Below are positions 11,212 to 22,700 of a DNA stretch of 64,000 nucleotides, piece after piece. The number at the start of each line of letters is the position of its first letter. The stretch's first letter is position 1. The notes beneath the pieces are model-generated. The model did no database searches. It saw only the letters and a program-made list of their open reading frames with translations, and had not been told where the DNA came from. The translations under genes were made by a program, and so were the position numbers. The DNA is from Formicarius rufipectus (lineage: Eukaryota > Chordata > Aves > Passeriformes > Formicariidae): NCBI GenBank assembly GCA_013399695.1, contig VXAU01000186.1:711128-775127 (forward strand), given 5' to 3'.

Positions 11212-11278
11212 CTGGCTGGGAATTGAACCCTGGCCTCCCGTGTGGCAGGTGAGAATTCTACCACTGAACCAGCATCGC
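11208..11278 (-). pseudogene. tRNA-Gly(GCC)-like sequence, decayed
   Basis: The length (71 nt) equals that of a vertebrate tRNA-Gly without CCA. The anticodon GCC is at 11246-11244, and the box A (TGGTTCAGTGG) and box B (GGTTCAATTCC) promoters are intact. Compared with the tRNA-Gly consensus, differences fall mainly at former CpG sites, which break two anticodon-stem pairs and one T-stem pair; the acceptor stem also has mismatches. This is decay expected of a methylated, non-functional copy, so it is not called as a working tRNA gene. The promoter boxes could still recruit TFIIIC. Confidence 0.85.
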
Positions 11279-13047
11279 TGCCTAACATTCAGATAAAAAC
11301 TAGATAATTATGCAATGAGAACACAGTTGTGTCAATCCCTTCATACCAACAGGCACCCCTCGGTGCCTCTCTCTGCAAGGCTGTCCAAGTGACAGCGTGG
11401 TGGGGATGTTTTTAACCCCCCGTTAGCCTGGAGATGGTGCAGCATGGGCACATGTTAGGCAGGAAAACAGTGCCCTGTGACACAGGGGCTCAGAAGAGGC
11501 AGAGTAGCCATTTCTGCATATGGATTTGCTGCTAGAAGGTGGTAAGAAAATTCTGGGAGAGATGCCATCCGTGGCTGTGGTTTCCCAGCTTCTCAGAGGT
11601 CCTGCACAGATTTTTAGCTCTGCACTTGACACAATCTTGGGCATATTACTGCTTTATATGCTACTCAACTACCATAAGTTTTTAAAAAGCCTTTGTTTTC
11701 CCTTGTTCATATTGAGCATGGGTCTGAGGTGCCAAGGAGTTCAAAAGTGCCCCAGCTGGCTGGAAAATTCTTTTGAGGATGCTCACTTTTATTCTGAGAT
11801 GGCACATGCTGTGGGCTCTCTGATCTGTGCCTCTGCAGCTCACTTTGTGCCTCTGTGGGAACTGCGACTCAGACTTCTGGTGCTGTGTGTTTGTGTGAGG
11901 GGCTCTCTCACAAGGCAAGTGTCAGAAGCTGTCTTTAAATCTATTCTAATTTTGAACTTTCCCTTCCAGCTCAGTTTACTTGATTGTTTTCTGAAATATT
12001 GTTGTGGGTTCACAGCCCGGAGCAGGTCAAGATCTGCAGTCTGGCAGGAGTTTTTTAAGACTTGCCATTTATTCTGTGCTGGAGACTTTCCTGGGATTGG
12101 AGTTTGGGGCAGCAGAGCCTCTTTTAGATAACATCTCATTTGCTCTTTTTGTGAGTGCCTGTGTCACTGACTTCAAGCGTGCCTGGTAGGCAGCACATTA
12201 CAGTGAAGAAAAGATCTCTGTTTCAGAGCAGTCATCATTTCTGTGCTGTAGGGAAACACATTCCCCATCCCACACAAAGCCTGAACAAATATGCTTTATG
12301 CAGGGAAGCCTGAGGAGCTGCACGGATGGAATTGCAAATCCTGTGACCTTGAAACAAGCGGCTGTTCATTCTTGATAAAAGATACATAGGCCAGATACGG
12401 CCTGGAGACTGAGCACACCCTTCAGCACAGGATCTGCTCTCATGTCTGCCTTGAGGAAACTATCACAAAGAAAACGATTAAACTTTTTCAGGCAGTACTG
12501 CCAAACCTGGGTGATCAAAACCTCATGACTAAGGCTCCCCAAACCATGAGATAAACTTTAATATAATCATACTGATGAATATAATCATGGAAATGGATTT
12601 GCCTTGTGCTAATTCTCTAGCAGGCACACTAGTCAGTTTCAAAGTTTTTTTTAAACACTGAAATCCAGAAGTTTCATGAAATCATGAAAGAACCTGAGCT
12701 GGAATTTTGGAAAAAATCCTTTGCAACAAATTCACAAGAGCTACAAAGCAATAGTGGTACCATGACAGAGGTGTCAAGCTTCCCTTCTTTCTAGCACAGC
12801 AGATTACCAATGCTAAGTAGTTTCTTTGTGACCTTACCACCCAGTAGTATGTCTCTAGGGCCAAAACACAGGAGAACCAATATTTTGTTCTCTTGAAATT
12901 AGGAACAGAGCTTCCTCACATCTCTGTGTCCACCTGCCTGAGGGAGTAAAAGCTTCCCTTCCCAATCCCTGGTGCAGCTGTGCAGCCAGCTGGCTCTCCA
13001 CACCCCAGCAGAGGTGGAAGAGCCTCTTTGAGGTCATGTTCCATTAC

Positions 13048-13224
13048 CTGGAATCGGTGAAAGTCTGCTGGTTTGAAGTCGTTAGGTGAACAGCCACACC
13101 AGTCAACAATGTGCTTGTACTGACACTTGCAACCGAGTTTGCGATTCCAGTTCGTGATGCGCAAGTTGTTGTCCACCATGGAGTCACAGAACGGGCTGTT
13201 CTCCAGAACAGTGTGAAAGAAGGA
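13048..13224 (-). CDS. XYLT1: XYLT1 exon 8: cysteine-rich end of the GT14 domain
   Basis: This 177-bp exon (59 codons, phase 0 to 0) lies between a CCTCCCAG acceptor and a GTAATG donor. It begins SFFHTVLENSPFCD and continues NNLRITNWNRKLGCKCQY and DWCGCSPNDFKPADFHRFQ. The five cysteines match human C542, C561, C563, C572 and C574, which form the disulfide-rich element closing the catalytic domain. R551, a site of a human disease variant, is conserved. Because both phases are 0, skipping it would keep the frame. Only conservative differences from human are visible, such as phenylalanine in SPFCD and alanine in KPADF. Confidence 0.97.
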
Positions 13225-15306
13225 CTGGGAGGAAAACAGAGCAGATCACTGTGCTTAGTTCCTCAAACTTCCATTTCTTCCTTCACTTCAGCCCATGGGC
13301 CTGAACCTAATGCAGGTGCCTTATCTTTGTTCAAAATGACAGAATTCACAAGCACATATGAAACGTATCTCTATGTGTATGGATTCCACGGAGCATGAAA
13401 AAGCCACAAACACACTACAAACACAATAAAACTGTAATAACACAGAGCTGAGGCCTTGCTCCAATAACATGGCACAGAATAACTGCCCTTCTGCAATGAC
13501 CAGCTACGTGCACTGGGAGTCCAAAGGACTCCAGGAAAGGCACCAGTGCCAGCAATTATTTTATTTGTATTTCATCTGTATGAATAATTCTAAGAAATTC
13601 CCATTATTTTTCATCTGTAAGTTATCCTCTGGTCTAACAGATTTAGGACTGTTTTCCTGGGCAGTGTGGTAATGATATATCTCAGGTTGTTTCCTAAGAC
13701 AATTCTCAAAGCTACATCCTCACCCTGGTTACTATGAAAATTTTACAGTCCCAGACAGCTCTTCTGTGAGTGTCTCTATCACCAGCACTCTGAAATGCAT
13801 TGCTAGTTGAGTGGCTTTGTTCTGAAATATACAGTTCACCCTAGGCACCAAAAGGACATTCTGCCTCCTGCATTTACATCTGAAATCATAATTCTTGATT
13901 TGCTGACTCATGGCAGCATGGAATTCCTATTGGGCTATCCTAATTATATCATCATAATATCAGCTACTACATAAATCATGTGTAATGGGGACTGATGTAG
14001 CAGGTTAACAGATCAGTGAAGGCAGGGCAGTTTTGAGAAACCAGCTATATGTCTTGCAAAGAAAATCTTGTTGAAAAAAGCAATGGAATACCATCAAATT
14101 TAGCCCTGAAAGAGACTATTTTTGGAGCAATGACTTCTCTTTAAAATCAGTCAAAGTAAGATCTATAAATAACAGCATAACATTAGCATGGCTGGCCCCC
14201 AAATAATCCCCCTACCCTTTTTAATGTTAAATGACAGCCCAGTGAATATGGATTTTATGCTTGAACTGTTTGGTTAAACCCATAAAGGCATCCATTCTCA
14301 TTCAAGCGAGAGGGAAAAAAAAAAACCCTACCCAATTACCCATTGCCCTGTGTCCTTTCATAGCAATACAGAAATTTCTCTAGATAATGGATGAAAAGGT
14401 TATCAGAGTTGAGAGAAAAGGTGATTTTAAACAGAAATGGGATTAAAAGAAGACTAATCAACATGTGTGTGGAATAATAAACCCCTATCAAAAGATGACA
14501 ATTTCTGTGCTCCACCACAAGCTAATGTGTCTAGATTTGCAAGATGAGTCTCATCAGTCCCTCAAAATGTTCAGGAGCCAAGGAAGTTGTTGTTTTAAAG
14601 AGAGTCATCCAGTTTTCCTTGGTTTGGCTGAGTGTTACCCACTCTGGGAGTAGAGCCTGACAAGGCAGGGGAGCAGTGTACCTGCTGAGGCAGGTGTAGC
14701 ACAGCCTGACAACCCGCCAGGCTCTGTGCTCTACTTGCAGATAACGCACATCCCTGACACTGCAGCACGCCAGACAAGAACCCATCCTGGTGTGTGCTCC
14801 CCTTCTGCATCGCTTGTAGCCAGAGCGATTCCTGAGTGACCTAAATGATTTGTGACTGTGCCTTCTAGCTGAGTTTTGAACAGAACAATAAACCTTTGTT
14901 TGTGGGGTTTATATTTTTAAAGAAAAGGGCTGGATAATAGCAACGAAAGCTACTTATGAAGACAATTCGCCATCTCTAATATCCTTCAAAAGCTTTGTGC
15001 AGGAACAATTTGCAAGCAAAGGGCAGCTGGATTTTTGGTTGTTCAGGAACAGATTAATAGGCTTAGTAGTATAAAACAAAGCCATTCCTTGCAAAAAAGT
15101 CCCACAAACAAACAAAGCAATAAATAACTGCAAAAGATTTTCTAACCCCAAAGGACTTACTTGTCATGGGAGTAAAATACTCATTACCCACTGTGGGATG
15201 TTTCAGAGCTCACTGAAATCAGGTGAAAGCCCCTCTTATTTCGGTGATCTTTGGGACAAGTATTGCAGGTTTGAAGACAGAAGGGGATTGCTTTGAATTC
15301 ACATAC
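13225..15306 (-). other. XYLT1 intron 7
   Basis: This 2.1-kb intron has no recognised repeat family and no supported gene. An AT-rich segment with several ATTA cores lies at 13920-14000. A short poly(A) run is present near 14317. Confidence 0.85.
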
Positions 15307-15523
15307 CTCAGCAGGAAGCAGCGTGTAAGAGTAAAACCTCTTCATCTTTGTTACCAGGTCATCATTAGAAAAAGTGACATACTCCACAAACTTCCTGTTT
15401 AGGAGGAACCAGTCCGACCCTCCATCGACTGTGATTCCTTCCGGGATCTTCCGGTCCCCCAGGCGCCACATGTGGGTATCACATTCCAGGAACAGCCGAT
15501 CCAGTCCTTGTTTTCTGATAAAT
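15307..15523 (-). CDS. XYLT1: XYLT1 exon 7: catalytic centre
   Basis: This 217-bp exon follows a GCCCTCAG acceptor and ends before GTATGT. The first base completes an arginine codon and the remaining 72 codons run from FIRKQGLDRLFLECD to SYTLLPAE. GGSDW contains D494 (bases 15412-15414), which I recall as the catalytic base in the human XYLT1 structure. R481, changed to tryptophan in a human skeletal dysplasia, is present in GDRKIPEG. C471, a conserved cysteine, is present in FLECD. The exon ends in phase 0. No residue that I know to be required for activity is missing. Confidence 0.97.
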
Positions 15524-17392
15524 CTGAGGGCATACAAGAGCAGTCATTAAAAGTTAATTCGTATTTTGTTATCATCACCAGCTCTATAAATAAAAAGCTG
15601 CTTTCAAAAACAAAAAAGGATCAAAAGGTCACTTGTTTATATTTCTGTTGTACTCCTAAATAATGTAGAGAGGTTTAATAAATGATTAATCAGTTATTGA
15701 GGCAAAGATCAACAGATTGCTTCTAAACATCATTTTACACCTTCTGCTCTCCTAGGGCAGAACTGTGCTGATGACAGAGCTCTATGGCACGAAAGTCTGT
15801 AATGCTCATTAACTCTCAACAAACCACTGCAGAAGAACCATGAACAGGAACTAAACACAACCTTGTGCCAGGCTTCTGTCCCGAAATACATTCAGTTTTT
15901 CAAAAACAAAAAACTGTACATAAAGGTAAAATGACCAATTTGCTCTCATGTTATTATTCCATTAATTTTTCTGTTGGGTTATAGCCAGTTAGGAAGAAAT
16001 ATCATTGTATTGGTCTTTGCTGTAGAATGATCATTTTCAAGTCTATGGGGAACAATGTTTTGTTATTGCTGGACCATGAATAAGAGGAGCAACCACGGAA
16101 CTGAAGAGTTATGGAAATGAATTATTTGAAGCCAATAAAATCAGAAAAAAAAAAGCTGGGAAATCAATCTGTGTTTGAAAACACTTTGAACTGGATGCCC
16201 ACACATGTTTTGAGACTGACTGATCCAGGTTTCTGTTTGTTACTCCATTTTCAGGATGATTTCCCAGAAGGAGAAGCAGGGCCATGAATTAGCACACGTC
16301 TTCGCAAGGGGGGCTGAGCGCCGTTAATCACGGTGAGTTGCTGTGTTGAGCACATCCCACATGTCCTGAGCAGTAACAAATGCTCACTAACCAGACACTG
16401 TGGAACTCACAGCCTCCCACCAGGATCTTTCTGCATGCAGGATCTGCAGGGTAACAAGAGCTGTGGCACCTACAGTAAGGAGGGCACCGTGTTCCCTTCC
16501 TGAACCACACAGCTCTGCCAAGGCGTTTGGGGATTACGAAGTCAAGATGACATTTCAGTGGTCCTCAAACACATGCAACTGAAGGAAGGGGAAAAGAAAT
16601 AAAAGTTAAAGGAACAACACCAAAGCTTTCTGGACTCCTGCATCTGGAGACATGAGCATTAACCCTGCAGGCCAACTCCCTGGTTCAAGTTCTGTTCTAT
16701 ACCAATGAAGGAACTGAGATGCAATTATGAAATGGTGCATATTAATTTTCAAAAGGACCGTAAATGACTTCAGGGTCTATGTCCTACTGATAGCTATGTC
16801 TCCTTTCACAGCATGAGAAGAGCTCCTCTGTTAACACAACAGTGCAGAAAATGTGTAAATGAGCGTTGAGAAATTTTTCTTTCCATGAACAAGTTTCTAA
16901 TTTCATGTTCCATTATGAAGGATAATAGAAAAGTCTTGCAATTTTAATGTGGTGCCCTGGAATGTAATCTTCAAATTCAATATTTATGCAGTTATCTCCA
17001 AATCAAATATTAATGTGCCTGAAAGTTTGGTCATTTATTTATTTCCCTCAAAACTAAATGCTCATTTGAGTTAATTATTTTTAAAAAATAATAGGATTTT
17101 ATCGACCATATTTGAATAGGAATGCAAAGTTCTTTTCCATGAAGTAATTTCTTTCAACTGCTATCTCTACCAATTTATCACCCTTTACTCTCCTTTTCAA
17201 ATAGAAGGTTCTTTGGCTGCAATAGAAACATTCAAACCAAAGAAATCACCTTTCAAATTTCAAAAAATGCTCCACTTACAAACTCCCTCAGCCTGCACCA
17301 CATGCTGGGGCTTACAGCTACTGGTACCAGAAAGCTCAGTTCCACAGCTCCAGCCTTATTGTCTGAACATGGCAATACAAGAGCATGACTAT

Positions 17393-17737
17393 CTATCTAT
17401 AATCTGAGGAAGCTTGAAAAGCACCTTGAGTTCCTGGGCAATGGAAAGTTCCTCAGAAGAGAAACTGATTATTGATGTAAATCAGCGTCAGAACACTGGC
17501 AAAAGGAATAAGCACAACAGTAAGTGTCAAATTATTTCAGTGCTGGTTACACATAATCCCCATCCTCTCCCCATCCTTCACTCAGCAGGACAAATGACCC
17601 AGCACTTCTTTAGGTTTGCCTTTAATTCCTATAAGGAAGGCATGCTAGTAGTGATTATTTCTATCTAATTGTTATTGATCTTTTATTGCTTTGCACTGGT
17701 AACCTTCACTGACAAAGCTCTAATAGGAATCTGGAGC
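17393..17737. repeat. Duplicated 345-bp element, copy 2
   Basis: This is the partner of 9026-9370 in the same orientation, offset by 8,367 bp at both ends. Differences cluster in the middle (about 17540-17640), while the first ~150 bp and last ~95 bp are nearly identical. That pattern suggests either recent duplication with patchy change or gene conversion. No target-site duplication is visible in the flanks. Confidence 0.9.
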
Positions 17738-19751
17738 CTCCAGCAAGGCAGCCTAGCCCAACTGCAGAGCAGCAATGCCTCTGGAGACCTCCAACCAGAT
17801 GACCCTTTTGCTAACCCTTCGTGAAACCTTCCTAGAAACATCATAACAGGTTTCAGATGCTAGTAACAACTGCATAGAAGGCAGGCATTTTTCAGAAGGT
17901 TCACCCTTACTGGGCCTCTTCACACACAGCCATTACAGCTAAATGGAAGGACACATTAGCATAGCAAATAATGAAGCAATGGTTTATACAAGGGGCTGTG
18001 AAGACACAGCTCTCCACTGGGCAATTGCTTGCTGTCCATTTATGTTCCTTGGGAGCCAAGGAGACCAAATATATTTCAGATCTGCTGGAAGCTAAATGAT
18101 TCTGCCTGAGGAGGCAGCAGCCAACCCAGCAAGCCTAGGCAGTGCTGCTGGCACGGGGAGCTGAACTGCAACCAAACTGGAAAAGGTGAATAAGGCTTCT
18201 ATTTTTTCCCCCCAGGCTCTCCTCTGGGATGACTGATGCTCCTAGCTACTCCAGCAATAGCAATTTTGGCATTCAGGCAGGCAAGAACTTACTCTAAGCA
18301 TACTGAATATTGCCCGAGGGAAAGGGGCTATTTGTATGCCATATAGGCCATTTCAAGAAATGAAAAACTCTCACACACTGCCAACAGTTCGTAAAGATTC
18401 TTGACTAGCCATTCAAGAATGCTTGCAGCCACCTCTGAAAAGAAATATAGGAAGACAGTGGGCAAAAGCATGACCTTACTGATTTGTTTCTAGTCTAATG
18501 CTGTATTTCATTAGTTTCTGGTTATGCTCAATGGAATACCAAACCAGTATGTTTTATGAAGGCACGTCAAGCTTCGGAGAGAGAAATGAAATGCAAAAAA
18601 GTGTGGTTTCTCCCCTTGTCTTTCTTTCTTGGGTTTTACAGGACACTTATCAGATAACTCCTAACTTAAAAGTAGAAAGAAATGGCTTCACTATGGCATT
18701 TCATTAATTTTAGTCAATGGGAAAAAATTTCAGGTAATTCCTGTCACCCTGAACTTCAGGTGAGACTGGCACACCTCTGCCACCTGCAAATGCACTGGCT
18801 AGGACAATGACATCCAATTGCACCAAGGTATGGTTGGTCAAATACAACAGAGTTTATCATCAGATGAAGACACCTGACCCTTCTCCTAATCTAAAACAAA
18901 CAACAAGAGGAAAACAATGGTGATAAGAGAGTCAGCCAGGAGAAAATAAAATTAAAATAAGACTAGGGTTAAGAAAAAACATGACATTTTGCCTTATTTC
19001 ATAGAACACTCCATCTAAGACATCTTATGCCTCACCTTAATCATGTCAACTCTTCCTAAAGAGCCTCCAATTTTGAGGACCTGGATTGCACTCTAAAGCA
19101 AACAGCAAGCATAGGATATTATGAATGTGTGTTGCCACCTGAGCTCAGCACTCAGGCACTGACAGGTGTGAAAGGTGCCCTGACTATGTGTGGATGCAGC
19201 CTTGGGGTTTACACCGTTCTGGATGGTTATTTTTATACTCTGATAAAAAACCCTGCTGGTTGCAGCACGTACTCTGTCACACAGAGTATAGATGTCAGTT
19301 CAAACAGCTCTTGATTGCAATCCAGCTCAGGGAACTCCTCATACTTTGTAGTTTATTTAAATACTTATAATTGCATTTCAGATGAGATTCTAGGATTGTG
19401 TAACACAGAGCATTTGTAAGTTGTTTAGCACACACTCCTACAATATGAATATAAACGCATAGCTCAGCTCTTATGATATGTTTTACCTACTAATATTGTT
19501 GCACAGTTACCTAATAGCAGCAAAAATATCACCATCAAATATCATCCTTTTGGATAGTTTTCTCCACGTGACAGTGCATGCCCAGCAACTTGAGACATCC
19601 CAGCTCCTGAATGCTTGTACTTATGCAGTATCTAAGTCAGAGAGTTTGCTGTTTTCTGAAGTCTGTGAATGAATGAAACTTTGTAAAGCATCAGAGACTA
19701 TCAGATTGCTAAACGTTACTTATCAGTAACTTTTTCACTAAACTGTACTTC

Positions 19752-19770
19752 TTTTTTTTTTTTTTTTTTT
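19752..19770. repeat. Poly(T) tract, 19 nt
   Basis: This is an uninterrupted T run on the plus strand, A on the transcribed XYLT1 strand. It could be the tail of an old retrocopy or a simple repeat. No recognisable element lies beside it. Confidence 0.9.
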
Positions 19771-22700
19771 CTGGAAAGAAGGTGAAAAGGTTTCTTCCTA
19801 AATGTTTCCTGTTTCTGGCCTCTTGCCAGAAAAACCTCCTACAGACATTTCACTGCTAACCAGGTGCACCCAGGATCTCATCATCATTAGTCTTGGTTTA
19901 AGAGTAAGAGCCATGAATAAAAGTTACAATACACCTGAGAAACAATTCAGCACAAGTCAAAAGTCAGTGTCAAAGCAAGAATCTGTAGAGCTTGGAGCTC
20001 CACTTAGCAGCATGTTCATGTTTCCCTTAATGCATGTGGACAAACTCTGCACATTGCTTTGACTTTATCTGCTCCTCTTTTAACTCTCTTTAGGCAAAAA
20101 TCTGAAGACAATAGTCCATTTTTGTGGAAAAAGGCAAGTAAATATTTTTACAGATGAGAAATATGAGAGTCATTTGCCAGCAGTGTTTGCACAGCCACTC
20201 TGGAAACACCAGACTCAATCAGCTGGGAAGCATAAAAACAGTAACTTGCAATTTAGTTGACCAACTAGAAAACACAGAACAATAATTTGACAATCTTGAG
20301 CACAGTATTACAACAAATAATTTGTGAGCAATCTCTAGGCCACCACACGTCTCTCTGACATAAACCACTCACTGAAAAATTATTCGTAACAAGCAAGTTC
20401 ATAACATCCAAACCTGTGAAGAGCAGTATCTTTCCCTGCCTGTTCAGGCCAGAAATCCTGGCCTCCATTGAGTATGCAAAGGATTTCCAGTCAGCTGTAA
20501 CACAACCCTGATTTCACCCCATTTTCATGACTAACTATTCTATGAAGAGTTGACAAGTATTTACATCTCCAATAATTAACAACTGGATATTTACACACGT
20601 CTATACAGTACCAGATAATCATCAGTGTCCCTGAGGATATGATCTTGTAGTATTTTGCCCAAGACCTCCTCCAGTCATGCTGAAAGCCTCCAGGGCTGAG
20701 CCCCCACTCCCAAAATAAAGCTGAAGCTTGAAGAGGGGAACAGTGTCAAAAAGAAATAGCACCTACTTAGTCTGTCAAGATGAGGAAGATTTCCACCTGG
20801 TATGACAGGTAGCATGTGGAAAGAACAGAACACACAATTCCTGTTGTTTCAAAAGGCCATGAAAAGAACTCTCAGTACAGATAGAAAGGATGGAAGAAAA
20901 GAGAAGGAGAAATAATTATTTTGTTCACTTTTCAATGTCTTTAAACTGCAGCATTCTAAATGCAAATGTTAGGAGGTCAAAAGTATATTTCTTCTTATCT
21001 TTCTTTAATTCCTTTATTTGGAAGACAGTATTATAATCACAATACTCTCCCAACAATCTCCCTCAGCTTTAATGTCAATGCAAAAACAAACATCAACAAT
21101 GTCAGAAAGAATTTCACTCTTGACTGGATTTGCTCTGGTGAGATTAGTCTTATTTCATGATTTGGCTTATGTGAGTAGCAAAAGCCAAAGCTGTAAGTAA
21201 GCACACAAATTGAAATGCTTTTAGTAGCTTTGCCCACTGTGCTAAATACTCAGAAGTTAACAAGGAACACAGGGAAATCTTACTTCTAAAATGTGCTTAC
21301 TGTTTGTCATCTGTATCTCTGCATGTCCTACAACAGAGAAAGGCTTGTGGAGCAGCAGAGCACGGAGTGTGTGTGAATGGAGGGGGATCCATCCCAGCAA
21401 GGGGGGATCACCAGCTGTCCCTTGGCAAGGACAGCATGGGCTCTGACCTTGAGAGGACAGGGAGTGACTTCTGAGCAGAACACAAGGGTGACACAGCCAT
21501 CAAAAGTCACCCAGAACCGAGAGGTGCAGTTTGTGGCATTTGTTCCTGGAGTTTCTGTGGTTCTCCAGGAGCTGGGCTGCAAGTCATGAGAACAAGGAGC
21601 TCTCCTGGAAGGGGTTTTTGACAGTCCATGTTATCACAGTTGTTTTAATTGTGTGTTTAAACACATCTATGGTCAGTGTGTAAGTAAATCTGGGGCAGAC
21701 AACTGCTGCCATACACATGGGACAGTTATAGGTCATTTACAGTGCAGCAAAAATGATACAGTATTCAGAATGGCTCCTTCTAATTACAAGTCTACCTTGA
21801 AATATATGTTCAATGCAGCCCTTCTCAATCCATGGCATCCTTATAGAAGTCAAACAGCCATGGCACTCAGGGTATTCAACAAGATGCTGTTGAAAGCTGA
21901 TGAATACACACATTTTATCTGGTCATTATTCCATCTCTGTGTGGACATAATTAGATTTTTCAAACTTTGTAATAGGTGACTTATATTCTACATAATTTGT
22001 TTCTGCTTCTTTCATATATAATTTTCTCAGAATAATCATTTAATGCTTTAGTCCTATCACATCTTTGCATTATGCTTAAAAAGAAGTTTCTTGTGATTCT
22101 TTCTTCTTGTCCACCTTTTCCTAAGCATTAACTTCCCCTGGTTTTGAAAAATCGTACTTTCCATCATCTCTGTTTCAAAAGAGAAAACTCTCTTTCAGAG
22201 GAAGTCTTAAAAAGCCTCAATGTCTCTCAATATTTTAATGCTGCAGGTCAAGGAGCACAATAAAAAAACCCCTCTAACAGTGTTTTAGTTGCAGGAAACT
22301 TGGAGAGTGCATTATTTTCAGTGTCTCTACTAGGAATTGCCTTATTTTGACAACACTTCCATACATTTCCTTGTCGGAATAAAGCTCGAGGTACTTCCAA
22401 TGACTTTCCTGTGGGTTTCTTTCCCCCACTCTCCAATTACATGGTGTCTTTCAAGCAACACTGAAATAGCTTCCTCTCACCATCAGGAAGGCCACAAATC
22501 AAGTGATTCTGTTTCTTTTTATATTAAACAAGCAAAACTGCAAAGACAGTATGCAGAGATGTAGCATGAACTCACCACAGACAGACTGAATATGAAACCT
22601 GACATTTTGTCATCTGTTTGTGTCCAATAAATGTATTCTCTAGAAGATTTCTTGTCCCCTCACCTCCTCTTCTTCTCAAAACTGACATGGCAGAGCAACC

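Larger units (their letters stand above)
10947..11278 (-). mobile_element. Candidate tRNA-Gly-headed SINE with tandem stem-loop tail
   Basis: Read on the minus strand, the element starts with a 71-nt tRNA-Gly(GCC)-like head (11278 to 11208). It continues through a ~250-bp body with two tandem ~69-bp units (11142-11211 and 11073-11141) and ends in an A-rich tail (T9 on the plus strand at 10947-10955). Head, unrelated body and A tail are the layout of a tRNA-derived SINE moved by a LINE. Each tandem unit can form a hairpin: AGATGG/CCATCT in one and AGGATGG/CCATCCT in the other, each followed by GCCCG. I do not recognise the body as CR1 or a known avian SINE, and no clear target-site duplication is visible. 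An alternative is a tRNA pseudogene beside an unrelated tandem repeat. Confidence 0.6.
10675..13047 (-). other. XYLT1 intron 8
   Basis: This 2.4-kb intron contains the candidate tRNA-Gly-headed SINE (10947-11278), in the same orientation as the gene. Next to it, on the opposite strand, lies a 203-codon open frame (11520-12131). That frame has hydrophobic runs and no recognisable domain; I treat it as a chance frame. Confidence 0.85.

Noticed and set aside
11208..11278. A functional tRNA-Gly gene
   Set aside because: Two anticodon-stem pairs, one T-stem pair and parts of the acceptor stem are broken, mostly at former CpG sites.
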